Assembly: GCA_040381075.1 (NCBI GenBank)
Contig: JBEIHX010000008.1
Location: 62,001 to 126,000 of the forward strand
Reading direction: 5' to 3'
Source: JBEIHX01 sp040381075
GTDB lineage: Bacteria; Pseudomonadota; Alphaproteobacteria; Caulobacterales; Aquidulcibacteraceae
Length of the DNA: 64,000 bases
Under the pieces are notes generated by a model. The model saw only the letters and a program-made list of their open reading frames with translations, was not told where the DNA came from and made no database searches. Of the stretch, positions 1 through 7,623 are shown piece after piece (the stretch's first letter is position 1; each line of letters starts with the position of its first letter). Position numbers and translations under genes: made by a program.

Positions 1-998
1 CCCTTGCGACGCAGCATGTAGTCGAGACCCACGGCAAGCCTGTTCAGTCCTTTGTTGACGGTGTAGGCGGTGATCGGCCTTGTGCAGGCGTGTGCGAGCA
101 GGACGTCGAGATGATCCTGCAGGTTCTCGCCGACATCGGGATGGTCGAGCAGGACCGGAAGACCGTGCCGGCGCAACTCCTCAGCCGGCCCGATGCCCGA
201 CAGCTTGAGCACCTGGGGCGATTGCACCGCGCCGGCGGCGAGGATCACCTCACGCCGGACCCGCACTGCACCTGGCTGAGCCCCGGGTTTGTTGACAAAC
301 TCGGCGCCCACCGCTCGGCCTTTTTCGATCAGGATCCGGCTGGTGCGCGCGCCGGTCTCCCAGAACAGGTTGGGACGGGCGAGCGCAGGATGAAGGTAGG
401 CGAACGACGCGCTCGCGCGTTCGCCGTTGCGGATCGTCAGCTGGTAGAATCCCATGCCCTCCTGCTGACGGCCGTTGAAGTCCTCGGTCAGCGGATGTCC
501 CGCTTCGCGGCCTGCCGCGACAAATGCGGAGAACAGGGGATTGGCGGATCGTCCCCAGGACACGCCGAGCGGGCCGCCGACCCCGTGATAGGGGTCCGCG
601 CCGGCCTCGAAGTCCTCGGAGCGGCGGAAATACGGCAGCACGTCGCGATAGGCCCAGCCTTCGAGCCCCATCTGGCGCCACTGGTCATAATCTCGGGCGT
701 GGCCGCGGATATAGACCATCCCGTTGATCGACGATGAACCGCCCCAGCCCTTGCCGCGCGGCCACCACAGCCGCCGCCCGTTGAGATGGGTCTGCGGCGC
801 GGTTTCGAAACCCCAGTTGTAGGCGTTCCTGGACTTGAACAGGGATCCGGCCCCGGCCGGCATTCTGACCAGGAGAGAGCCGTCCTTGCCGCCGGCCTCC
901 AGCAACAGAACCGTGACGCCAGCCTCTTCGGTCAATCGATTGGCGAGCACGCAGCCCGCCGATCCGGCGCCAATGATGACGTAGTCGAATTCAGTCAT
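1..998 (-). CDS. GMC-family FAD-dependent oxidoreductase (choline dehydrogenase-like), partial
   Basis: This is a flavoprotein of the glucose-methanol-choline family that oxidises an alcohol; the substrate cannot be told from sequence. The gene starts at an ATG at 998 and runs off the left edge, so the catalytic C-terminus is not seen. The N-terminus holds the FAD-binding motif GAGSAGCVLANRL (about residues 10-22), the LLEAGG turn (32-37) and the first GMC signature PRGKGWGGSSSINGM (80-94). The second signature, GAVQSPQVLKLSGIGP, follows in the last third. About 332 residues are visible of a usual 530-560. It is divergent from the PilZ gene. The family is certain; choline dehydrogenase (BetA) is only one candidate. 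Confidence 0.93.
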   Translation of the reverse strand, partial: MTEFDYVIIGAGSAGCVLANRLTEEAGVTVLLLEAGGKDGSLLVRMPAGAGSLFKSRNAYNWGFETAPQTHLNGRRLWWPRGKGWGGSSSINGMVYIRGHARDYDQWRQMGLEGWAYRDVLPYFRRSEDFEAGADPYHGVGGPLGVSWGRSANPLFSAFVAAGREAGHPLTEDFNGRQQEGMGFYQLTIRNGERASASFAYLHPALARPNLFWETGARTSRILIEKGRAVGAEFVNKPGAQPGAVRVRREVILAAGAVQSPQVLKLSGIGPAEELRRHGLPVLLDHPDVGENLQDHLDVLLAHACTRPITAYTVNKGLNRLAVGLDYMLRRK

Positions 999-1123
999 GG
1001 CGCCGCGTTGGGGCATTGCGCGTTCCTCATCTTGGGCGGCCTGATCCGCCCTGTGCGACCGATTGGGGCAAGTTGTAACGTCGCGTCAATGCTTCGATGT
1101 CACGCTAGGGTTGGAGCGTCATC

Positions 1124-2200
1124 ATGTTGGATCCCAGTCCGGCCGCAGGCGGTGCGTCCCAGAACGGGGGCAATACGCCGGAAAGCGCGTCTGGCAGGAC
1201 CGCGCCGCCCCATGCGGCGCCAATTGGTCAGGCGCCGGTTGGTCAGGCGCCGGTTGGTCAGGCGCCGGTTGGCCAGGGGAGTGTTGGTCCGGGAAGTGTT
1301 GGTCAGGGAAGTGTTGGTCAGGGAAGTGTTGGTCAGGGGCCGGCTGATCACGGACCGCGCGGTCCCGGCCCAGAAAACCACACCCAGGCAGTCTACCGCC
1401 CGATCATCACCCCGGCGAGGACCGGCGTCCCGTCGGCAGTCCTCGCCCCGGCCTCACGCCTGGAGGAGGCGGGCGCGCCATCAAGGCCTTGCGCCCCATC
1501 GGCTGACGTCGCCAGCTGGGATCATCCGGACGCCGCGTACGCCCCCGCCTGCAGGCCGGAGCAAGGTCCCATGCGGCGCCCCGGCCCTGACGCGCCCGGG
1601 AACGAGCCCGCCGCCGACCGCTCACTTCGCTTGAAGACAGCGCGGGATCGTCGTCGGTTCCGCCGCATCGAGCTGGCGCTGAGCGGCCGGCTGCTCGATC
1701 CGTATGGCGAAGAGCATGCCTTCGACCTCATCAACATCTCGCCGGGCGGCCTGGCGCTGCGCCGCGCAGCCCGATGGCGGTTGGGTGCGCGCACGGTGAT
1801 CTACTGCAACGGCCTGGGCCGGCTGGCCGGAGAGGTCGTGCGCGGCGGCCCCTCAACCTTCGCCGTCCGCTTTGAGCTGACGCCTCTCAAGCGCGATCGG
1901 CTCGCCGACGACCTTACCTGGCTGTGGAACAGGGACCGGCTGGAACTGTCGGATGACCGCAGTTTCGCGCGCGCAAAAGCCGACGGACGGGTCGGGGTGC
2001 GGCTCGATGATGGACGCGAACTGGAGTGCGACATCATTGACTTGTCGCTGTTCGGCGTCCTGCTCGCCTGCCCGCAGGCACGCCCGTTCATCGGCCAGGA
2101 GGCGGTTCTGGCGGGTCGGCGCGGCCGGGTCGCGCGCTACACCGACTCCGGCTTCGCCCTGGACTTCCGAACCGGGTTCGCGCCTGGCGACGCCCTCTGA
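1124..2200 (+). CDS. Double PilZ-domain protein with repeat-rich N-terminus
   Basis: This is probably a cytoplasmic c-di-GMP-responsive protein. A PilZ domain spans about residues 176-262, with the Arg-rich RRRFRR motif (177-182) and NISPGG (204-209), matching the family pattern RxxxR...(D/N)xSxxG. A second PilZ-like domain, about 283-350, has DLSLFG (306-311) but no clear RxxxR motif, so it may not bind the ligand. Residues 1-170 are low-complexity Pro/Gly/Ala; residues 35-74 are eight in-frame copies of a pentapeptide of the GQAPV/GQGSV type. GGAG-like sequence ggag at 1113-1116 supports the start at 1124. c-di-GMP control would fit a surface-attaching, motile bacterium, but the target is unknown. 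Confidence 0.85.
   Translation: MLDPSPAAGGASQNGGNTPESASGRTAPPHAAPIGQAPVGQAPVGQAPVGQGSVGPGSVGQGSVGQGSVGQGPADHGPRGPGPENHTQAVYRPIITPARTGVPSAVLAPASRLEEAGAPSRPCAPSADVASWDHPDAAYAPACRPEQGPMRRPGPDAPGNEPAADRSLRLKTARDRRRFRRIELALSGRLLDPYGEEHAFDLINISPGGLALRRAARWRLGARTVIYCNGLGRLAGEVVRGGPSTFAVRFELTPLKRDRLADDLTWLWNRDRLELSDDRSFARAKADGRVGVRLDDGRELECDIIDLSLFGVLLACPQARPFIGQEAVLAGRRGRVARYTDSGFALDFRTGFAPGDAL
1226..1345. repeat. 15-bp tandem array, 8 copies, inside the PilZ gene
   Basis: There are eight uninterrupted 15-bp units. The first three are identical (ggtcaggcgccggtt). The others drift to ggtcagggaagtgtt, with two identical copies at 1301-1330. The array is in frame and encodes GQAPV and GQGSV pentapeptides. 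The mix of identical and diverged neighbours is what repeated slippage or unequal crossing-over would leave. Confidence 0.97.
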
Positions 2201-2214
2201 GACGGAAGTCCCCC

Positions 2215-2278
2215 AATCCGCCAGGCCCTCAATCCGCCAGGCCCTCAATCCGCCAAGCCCTCAATCCGCCAAGCCTGC
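2215..2278. repeat. 16-bp tandem array, 4 copies, between convergent genes
   Basis: Four units of aatccgccaggccctc (later copies aatccgccaagccctc) begin 14 bp after the PilZ stop codon and run into the last codons of the convergent exported-protein gene. The 16-bp unit cannot keep a reading frame, so the array is not a protein repeat. No T-tract or stable hairpin that would make it a terminator is seen. Confidence 0.95.
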
Positions 2279-2902
2279 GCAGGCAGCACGCGCCTGGGAT
2301 GGAGCCGCCAGACATGCGCTCACGCCCTGCTGCGCCAGCCGGGAAAGCATGGCGCGCACAAGATGGGGCAGCTGGCCCGGTTTGCTGACCACCCGGGCGC
2401 GTCGCACGCCGTCGGCGATCGCCCGATCCTCGTACCGGGTCACATCGTACGCACCGGCCCTGGCCAGGCGCACAGACACCTCAGTCCGGTAGGCTTGCGA
2501 CATCCGGGAGAGCGCCCGCGTGACCGCATCTGCCGGAGCCCCCTGGCCCGTCAACTGCGCAGTCGCGGCGTCCTCGACCGCGCGAAAGGCGAGGCCGCGC
2601 GCAATCAGCGCATCAGCCACGGCGTCGCGCTGCAGACCGCAGGCAGCGGCGATGGCGTCCAGCGGCAGGCTGTCTGCAGGCGCTGGCTTCGCCGCGAGCA
2701 CGTCAAGGACGCGCAGGCCCCCCTCGACCTGGCCCAACGCTCCCGCGCCCGGTTCGCCCGCCATCGCAGCAAGCGCTGGCGCACTGACCTGCCCTGCTGC
2801 GCAGGCGACGGGATCGGCTGCGGCGAGCGCTGCCGGGGCGCCGAGAAGGGTGACAACAACGCAGGAAGCGAGGAGGCGGCGGGCAAGGGACATCAGAACC
2901 AT
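2261..2902 (-). CDS. Exported hypothetical protein
   Basis: I do not recognise this protein. It has a clear Sec signal: basic start, hydrophobic core, and AlaxAla-type cleavage near residue 28 (APAALAAAD), so it should be periplasmic. The mature part is Ala-rich, about 185 residues, with a few cysteines (for example AACGL and VSACLAAPSQARAACAG near the C-terminus) that could form disulfides. The start could be 2902 or the in-frame ATG at 2893; neither has a convincing Shine-Dalgarno. The 3' end overlaps the 16-bp array. It lies upstream of an enoyl-CoA hydratase gene transcribed the other side of a 122-bp gap, with no functional hint. Confidence 0.7.
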   Translation of the reverse strand: MVLMSLARRLLASCVVVTLLGAPAALAAADPVACAAGQVSAPALAAMAGEPGAGALGQVEGGLRVLDVLAAKPAPADSLPLDAIAAACGLQRDAVADALIARGLAFRAVEDAATAQLTGQGAPADAVTRALSRMSQAYRTEVSVRLARAGAYDVTRYEDRAIADGVRRARVVSKPGQLPHLVRAMLSRLAQQGVSACLAAPSQARAACAGLAD

Positions 2903-3024
2903 CCATAGCGTGCATCAATCAGCGTGCATATATGATCGCCGGCGGCGACGGCCACGCCCGTACGCGAGGCGACGGGGCCCGCGCCACCCCCGAAAAGCAG
3001 ACCAGAACGCGGCGAGGCCCGCGG

Positions 3025-3810
3025 TCAGCGGCCTTTCCAGTTGGGCTTGCGCTTCTGGGCGAACGCCAGCGGGCCTTCCCTCATGTCCTCGCTCCGGAAC
3101 ATGGCGCGCAGCGCCTCGTAGCCCGACTGGTTTTCGTAGGCAGCCTGCAGGCTCGGCTCCGTGAGACCGCGCAGCACAGCCTGTTTTGAGGCGCGCACGG
3201 ACATCGGGGAAGCGTCCAGCATCTCGCCGGCCCAGCGCCGGGCGGCGGTCATAAGATCTCCGGGGGCGACGACTTCATTGACGAAACCGAGACGCTGCCC
3301 CTCGGCCGCACCCACGCGCCTGCCCGTCAGGATCATGCCCATCGCCTGTTTCTGGCCGATCTGGCGGGGCAGACGATGCAGTCCTCCGGCAAGCGCGGCG
3401 AGCCCGACGCGCACCTCCGGCAGGGCGAAGGTGGCCGTCTCGCTCGCGACCATGATGTCGCACGCCAGGGCAATCTCAAAGCCGCCGCCCATGGCGACGC
3501 CATTGACCGCTGCGATCACCGGCTTGTCGAGATCCCACCGGGACGTAAGACCGGCAAAGCCGGTCTTGGGCACGCTCATGGCGCCGCCCATAGCCTGATA
3601 TTTCAGATCATTGCCGGCGCAGAAAGCCTTATCGCCCGCCCCGGTGATGATCGCCACCCACAGCTCAGGATCAGCCGCGAACGCATCAAACACGCCGGCG
3701 AGTTCATGATTGGCAGGCGGATGGAGGGAGTTCATGACATCCGGGCGGTTCATGGTGACCACCATTAACCGTCCATCCACCTCAACGGTGCAGAATTCAT
3801 GCTGGGTCAT
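3025..3810 (-). CDS. Enoyl-CoA hydratase/isomerase family protein
   Basis: This is a crotonase-fold enzyme, probably hydrating trans-2-enoyl-CoA in fatty-acid or related acyl-CoA breakdown in the cytosol. The 261-residue length is normal. The oxyanion-hole motifs CAGNDL (64-69) and NGVAMGGGFEIALACD (103-118) are intact. Both glutamates used by classical hydratases are present: E112 in GGGFE and E132 in PEVRVGL, so true hydratase activity is plausible. The ATG at 3810 is preferred over an upstream in-frame start at 3933 because it has a gggga ribosome site 6 nt upstream and starts the conserved domain. The exact substrate cannot be deduced. Confidence 0.93.
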   Translation of the reverse strand: MTQHEFCTVEVDGRLMVVTMNRPDVMNSLHPPANHELAGVFDAFAADPELWVAIITGAGDKAFCAGNDLKYQAMGGAMSVPKTGFAGLTSRWDLDKPVIAAVNGVAMGGGFEIALACDIMVASETATFALPEVRVGLAALAGGLHRLPRQIGQKQAMGMILTGRRVGAAEGQRLGFVNEVVAPGDLMTAARRWAGEMLDASPMSVRASKQAVLRGLTEPSLQAAYENQSGYEALRAMFRSEDMREGPLAFAQKRKPNWKGR

Positions 3811-3821
3811 ACGTCTCCCCA

Positions 3822-4661
3822 ATGGCTTCGCTACGAGACTATGGAGCGTCTGGCGTGTCAGTGCGAGCGGTGAAATCAGGAAAAACCGCGGGTGTCGAGA
3901 TGCGCGGGCGCGTGTCTGTCGCCGCGCCCTCACACCCGCTCGGGCGCACGCCCCAGCATACGCGCTCAGGCGCGCCCTCGCCCAACCCGCCCGATGTCCC
4001 TGCCTGGATGCCCTCCTGGCTGTCCTCCCGGACCCCCGCCTGGCTTGCGCGCCTCCTGCCTGCCGGCCTTGCAGGGCAGGCGTCAGATCAGGCCGCCGGC
4101 GCGCCCGGGACGCCGCTCCAACCTGCCCACTACTGGCACGTCAAAGTGCGGGAGGCGGTCTATGGCCCCTACGCTCTTGCTGACTTCGCCGGCTTCATCG
4201 CCGAAGGCCGGATCGCCGGGCGAACACTCGTCTCGGAGTACCTGGACACCGGTTTCCGGCCGGCCGGGACCATACCCGAACTCGCCCATCTGTTCCCGGT
4301 GGTGCAATCGGAGGCCGAGGCGAAACAGCAACCCCTGATGTCCGGACAGCCGCGCCCGGCGGCTGCGGGGATCGCAAATTTCATGATCTGGGCCGACATC
4401 GTGTCCGGCATGGCGTCCTCCTTCGAGCGCGAACTGGAGCATCTCGGCAAATCGACGCGCGTCGGCCAAAGCCTGTGGATCCTGCGGTCGCGCCGCTCGC
4501 TCGCCGACATCCGCGCCACACTCGCGCCAGGCTTGCAGCGCAGTGATCGCGCAGTCATCGCCGACTGCTCGAATGACCGCATCGCCTGGGTGAATGTCGG
4601 CATTGAGACGGACGTCCGCATCAAGGATGTGTGGACGGCCTCCGACATCGAGGCCGTGTAG
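3822..4661 (+). CDS. GYF_2 (DUF4339) domain protein
   Basis: The central part, about residues 103-155, reads YWHVKVREAVYGPY, then GRIAGRTLVSEYLDTGFRPAG. This resembles the GYF_2/DUF4339 domain (W-Y, GPY, G-x-I, TLVW, W-x-PA), a peptide-binding module often found in bacterial membrane-associated proteins. The first 95 residues are Pro/Ser-rich. The C-terminal 100 residues contain no motif I recognise, and no transmembrane segment is evident. The start is uncertain: the first ATG at 3822 lies close to the divergent hydratase gene, and in-frame starts further in are possible. A methyltransferase gene follows 43 bp later on the same strand. Confidence 0.65.
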   Translation: MASLRDYGASGVSVRAVKSGKTAGVEMRGRVSVAAPSHPLGRTPQHTRSGAPSPNPPDVPAWMPSWLSSRTPAWLARLLPAGLAGQASDQAAGAPGTPLQPAHYWHVKVREAVYGPYALADFAGFIAEGRIAGRTLVSEYLDTGFRPAGTIPELAHLFPVVQSEAEAKQQPLMSGQPRPAAAGIANFMIWADIVSGMASSFERELEHLGKSTRVGQSLWILRSRRSLADIRATLAPGLQRSDRAVIADCSNDRIAWVNVGIETDVRIKDVWTASDIEAV

Positions 4662-4704
4662 GCGCGTTTGCGGTTTCTTTCCGGAAACGCGCTATAGGCG
4701 GGCG

Positions 4705-5382
4705 ATGGCGAACCCTGGCTTCACCGATCCGAACTCCCGGAAGAACGCTTTCCGGCGCAGGCGGTTCCGCCACGTGCTGAAGCTGATCGACGCCGCGATC
4801 GCGCGCACCGGGTCGTGCCGGATCATTGATGTGGGCGGCGCCCAGGGGTACTGGCAGGCGGTCGGCGATCTGCTGGACCAACGCAACGTCTCGATCGATC
4901 TGATCAATCTGTCCACGGAGCCAGTGACGGATCCGCGGTTTCGTTCGCTCGCCGGCGACGCCTGCGACCTTGGCGGGATCGCAGACATGAGCTACGACCT
5001 CGCGCACTCCAACTCGGTCATTGAACATGTGGGCGGCTGGGCGCGGATGCGCGCCTTTGCGCGCGAGATACGCCGGATTGCGCCGGCCTACTTCGTCCAG
5101 GCGCCCTATCTGTGGTTTCCGCTGGAGCCTCATTTCACCGCGGTCGGCTTTCAGTGGCTGCCGGAGCCGATGCGTGCGCAATGTCTGTTCCGGCGCAGGA
5201 TGGGCTACAGCCAGGGACCTGGGAATTGGGACAACGCCTGGGCGGATGTGGAGCATGCCCGCCTGCCTGACCGCACGATGTTCCGTGTCCTGTTTCCTGA
5301 TGCGATGCAGCGCGCGGAGCGCGTCTTCGGCCTCACCAAGTCGCTGATGGCGATCCGGCCGGCCCCGCTGCGCGCAGCCTGA
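4705..5382 (+). CDS. Class I SAM-dependent methyltransferase
   Basis: This is a 225-residue cytosolic methyltransferase. The SAM-binding glycine motif IIDVGGAQGYW is at about 40-50, followed by an acidic strand (IDLIN) and the post-motif SNSVIEHVG, typical of Methyltransf_11-type enzymes acting on small molecules or lipids. The ATG at 4705 is chosen because it puts the conserved fold at the usual distance from the N-terminus; an upstream in-frame ATG at 4594 would overlap the preceding gene. The substrate is unknown. It is convergent, with a 39-bp gap, with a second unrelated-looking methyltransferase. Confidence 0.85.
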   Translation: MANPGFTDPNSRKNAFRRRRFRHVLKLIDAAIARTGSCRIIDVGGAQGYWQAVGDLLDQRNVSIDLINLSTEPVTDPRFRSLAGDACDLGGIADMSYDLAHSNSVIEHVGGWARMRAFAREIRRIAPAYFVQAPYLWFPLEPHFTAVGFQWLPEPMRAQCLFRRRMGYSQGPGNWDNAWADVEHARLPDRTMFRVLFPDAMQRAERVFGLTKSLMAIRPAPLRAA

Positions 5383-5421
5383 CGGACCTTCCGGTTCAAG
5401 CCGCGCGCCGGCCGGCGGCGC

Positions 5422-6141
5422 TCAACCTGGCTTGCGGAACACAAGGATCATGTCGGTCAGGTCAGGCCGCCAGCGCCCGAACGTAAGCACACGCAGGAGC
5501 GCCATGGTGGCGAGATAGGCCTGTTTCAGGAGTGGCGAGACCCGTTCCATGCGCTCCAGGATGAAGCTCGGATGGGACAGTCCCAGATGCGCCGGTTTCA
5601 GCCCCGCGGCCGCAGCGCGCGCCGCCAGCGGCCCCGGCGCCATGGAGAAGCGCAGAAAGGTCTTGAACGGCGCAAAGCCGGGCTTTCCCGCATTCATTTC
5701 ACGCAGGACCGCGCGGTAGAACCAGACATGGACCGCGTGCGGGGTGAATTTGGTGAACAACCCCTTGAACGAGGTCGGCTGCGGGCCGCCAATCACCAGG
5801 AAGCCTCCGGGCGCAAGGTGGGGAAGCAGGTTGTCGAGCGCCCTGTCGGGTCTGTCGAGGTGCTCAAGCACATCGTTCAGCACAATGAAATCGTAGGCCT
5901 GGGGATACTCCCTATAGGTCTCGATGTCCGCGACGATGGCGTTGGTTGCGTAGGGATTGCGCGCGATCTGTTCCGGGCTGATGTCGATGACGGTGAACTG
6001 CGCGTCCTTCAGAAAGCCGACATTCGTGTGCGACCCGCCGCCTGCCTCAAGCACGGCGATGCGGCGCTGCGGGGCAAGGCCCTCAAGCAGCGCGCGGGCC
6101 GCCGCCCAGTTGTCCTCAATCGAGGCGAATTCCTGTTTCAC
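5422..6141 (-). CDS. Class I SAM-dependent methyltransferase
   Basis: This 239-residue methyltransferase has motif I VLEAGGGSHTN (30-40), an acidic VIDIS motif (51-55) that would hold the ribose, and LNDVLEHLDRPDRAL (88-102), the usual motif of Methyltransf_23-type enzymes. A hydrophobic segment near the C-terminus (about 206-222) may associate with the membrane. Enzymes of this form often act on lipids, glycans or quinones, but nothing here fixes the substrate. It lies 66 bp downstream of the DUF815 ATPase gene on the same strand and may be cotranscribed. Confidence 0.85.
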   Translation of the reverse strand: MKQEFASIEDNWAAARALLEGLAPQRRIAVLEAGGGSHTNVGFLKDAQFTVIDISPEQIARNPYATNAIVADIETYREYPQAYDFIVLNDVLEHLDRPDRALDNLLPHLAPGGFLVIGGPQPTSFKGLFTKFTPHAVHVWFYRAVLREMNAGKPGFAPFKTFLRFSMAPGPLAARAAAAGLKPAHLGLSHPSFILERMERVSPLLKQAYLATMALLRVLTFGRWRPDLTDMILVFRKPG

Positions 6142-6207
6142 CCGCTGCTCCGGCTGGACGCGCTGCGCGCCCGGGGACGGTTCTAGCCTGCAGCATTGAA
6201 CCGGCGA

Positions 6208-7128
6208 TTAATCCGCGCTGAAGCGGGCCGTGCGGCCGCAGGCGGCGGCCTTGGCCTCGACAAAGCGTCGCGCCACCCGCCCGGACCGCCCGCCCTGCTC
6301 CAGGGCGAACAGACGCGCCTCCATCGCCAGGCGCTCGCCGGCGTCTTGCAGACCGACCGCGTCGGCATAGGCGGCAACGACCGCGAGGTAGGTCTCCTGG
6401 TCCATCGGGTGGAAGCCGATCCTCAGGCCGAAGCGGTCGGCAAGCGCGATCTGCTCCTCCTCGCTTTCGGCGACGAAGCGGTCGCGGGTTTCGACATGGC
6501 TGGCCTCGCGGGCGGTGATGTGGCGCCGGTTTGAGGTGGCATAGAGAATGACGTTGGCCGGTCGGCCGCAGACGCCGCCGTCGAGCACGGGGCGCAGCGC
6601 CCGCGGGGTCTCGTCGCCCGGAGTGAAGGAGAGATCGTCGACGAAGAGAATGACCTGCCACGGCGCGCCGGCGACGGCTTCCATGATCTGCGCCAGATCC
6701 TTCAGATCTTCCCGCCGCACCTCGATCAGGCGCAGGGTCGCTCGCTGCGCGGCGACCTCTGCGACGATCGCCTTGGCGAGGGCGCTCTTGCCGACCCCGC
6801 GCACCCCCCACAACAGGGCGTTCTGGGCCGCGAACCCTTGCGCAAAGGCGCTGGTGTTGGCGCGGAGCGCCTCGGCCGCATCCGCCAGCCCGATCAGCAG
6901 GTCGCCGCGCACGACGTCCGGGCGGTCCACCGGCGCGGTTCTGCGCTGAGCGGACCGCCAGACATGGCACCAGGCGCCGGCCAGATCGGGCGCGCCCAGG
7001 GCCGGCGGGGCCAGCCGATCGAGTGCGTCAGCAATGCGGCGCAGCAACGCCAGTCGCACGCCAGCCGGGTCGCCCGCCGGGTCGCCAGGGGGGACGTCGT
7101 TCACGGCTGCAGCGCCGGCGCGTTGCAT
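6208..7128 (-). CDS. DUF815-family AAA+ ATPase
   Basis: This 306-residue cytosolic P-loop ATPase has Walker A GVRGVGKS (108-115), Walker B VILFVDDLSF (159-168) and a sensor-1-like stretch NVILYATSNRRH (about 193-204). The layout matches DUF815, an AAA+ family whose role is not known. In many alphaproteobacteria this gene sits next to yajC-secD-secF, as here, where it is divergent from yajC with a 132-bp gap holding both promoters. A link to protein export is only suggested by this position. Confidence 0.88.
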   Translation of the reverse strand: MQRAGAAAVNDVPPGDPAGDPAGVRLALLRRIADALDRLAPPALGAPDLAGAWCHVWRSAQRRTAPVDRPDVVRGDLLIGLADAAEALRANTSAFAQGFAAQNALLWGVRGVGKSALAKAIVAEVAAQRATLRLIEVRREDLKDLAQIMEAVAGAPWQVILFVDDLSFTPGDETPRALRPVLDGGVCGRPANVILYATSNRRHITAREASHVETRDRFVAESEEEQIALADRFGLRIGFHPMDQETYLAVVAAYADAVGLQDAGERLAMEARLFALEQGGRSGRVARRFVEAKAAACGRTARFSAD

Positions 7129-7260
7129 TCAGGCGCCCCCTCGCTATAGTCCGGCCGCTTTCGCGCTCCGGCAGAGGCGAGCCGCATGGCGGCTTCGGTT
7201 CCGCCCGGATGCGGACCAAAAACCCAGGCGGCACGAGACGCCGCATGACGTGAGGCGCGC

Positions 7261-7620
7261 ATGTTTTTCCCCCCAGCTTATGCCCAGACCGCCCCGGCCG
7301 GGGCGTCCGCCGATCCGACGACGGCGATCCTTCTGCAGCTTCTGCCGTTCGTCCTGATCCTTGTGATCTTCTACTTCCTGCTGATCCGCCCGCAACAGAA
7401 GCGTATGAAGCAGCATCAGGAAATGATCGCAGCGCTGAAAAAGGGCGATACGGTGGTGACCTCCGGCGGCCTGATCGGCAAGGTCGACCGGGTCGAAGCC
7501 GATGAGGTGCGCGTCGAGCTGTCGCCGGGCACTGTGGTGCGGGTCGTGAAGGGCACCATCTCGGAAGTTCGCGGGCGTGGCGAACCCGCCGCGGCCAACG
7601 ATTCCTCGCCAAAGAGCTGA
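7261..7620 (+). CDS. yajC: Preprotein translocase subunit YajC
   Basis: YajC is the small inner-membrane accessory of the SecDF-YajC complex, which helps SecYEG export proteins. This copy is 119 residues. It has an N-terminal membrane span (about 22-43, LLQLLPFVLILVIFYFLLI), then the family hallmark RPQQKRMKQHQEM and a cytosolic beta domain (GDTVVTSGGLIGKV). It starts at ATG 7261 and is followed after 3 bp by secD, so it is the first gene of a yajC-secD-secF operon. Confidence 0.97.
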   Translation: MFFPPAYAQTAPAGASADPTTAILLQLLPFVLILVIFYFLLIRPQQKRMKQHQEMIAALKKGDTVVTSGGLIGKVDRVEADEVRVELSPGTVVRVVKGTISEVRGRGEPAAANDSSPKS

Positions 7621-7623
7621 TCC

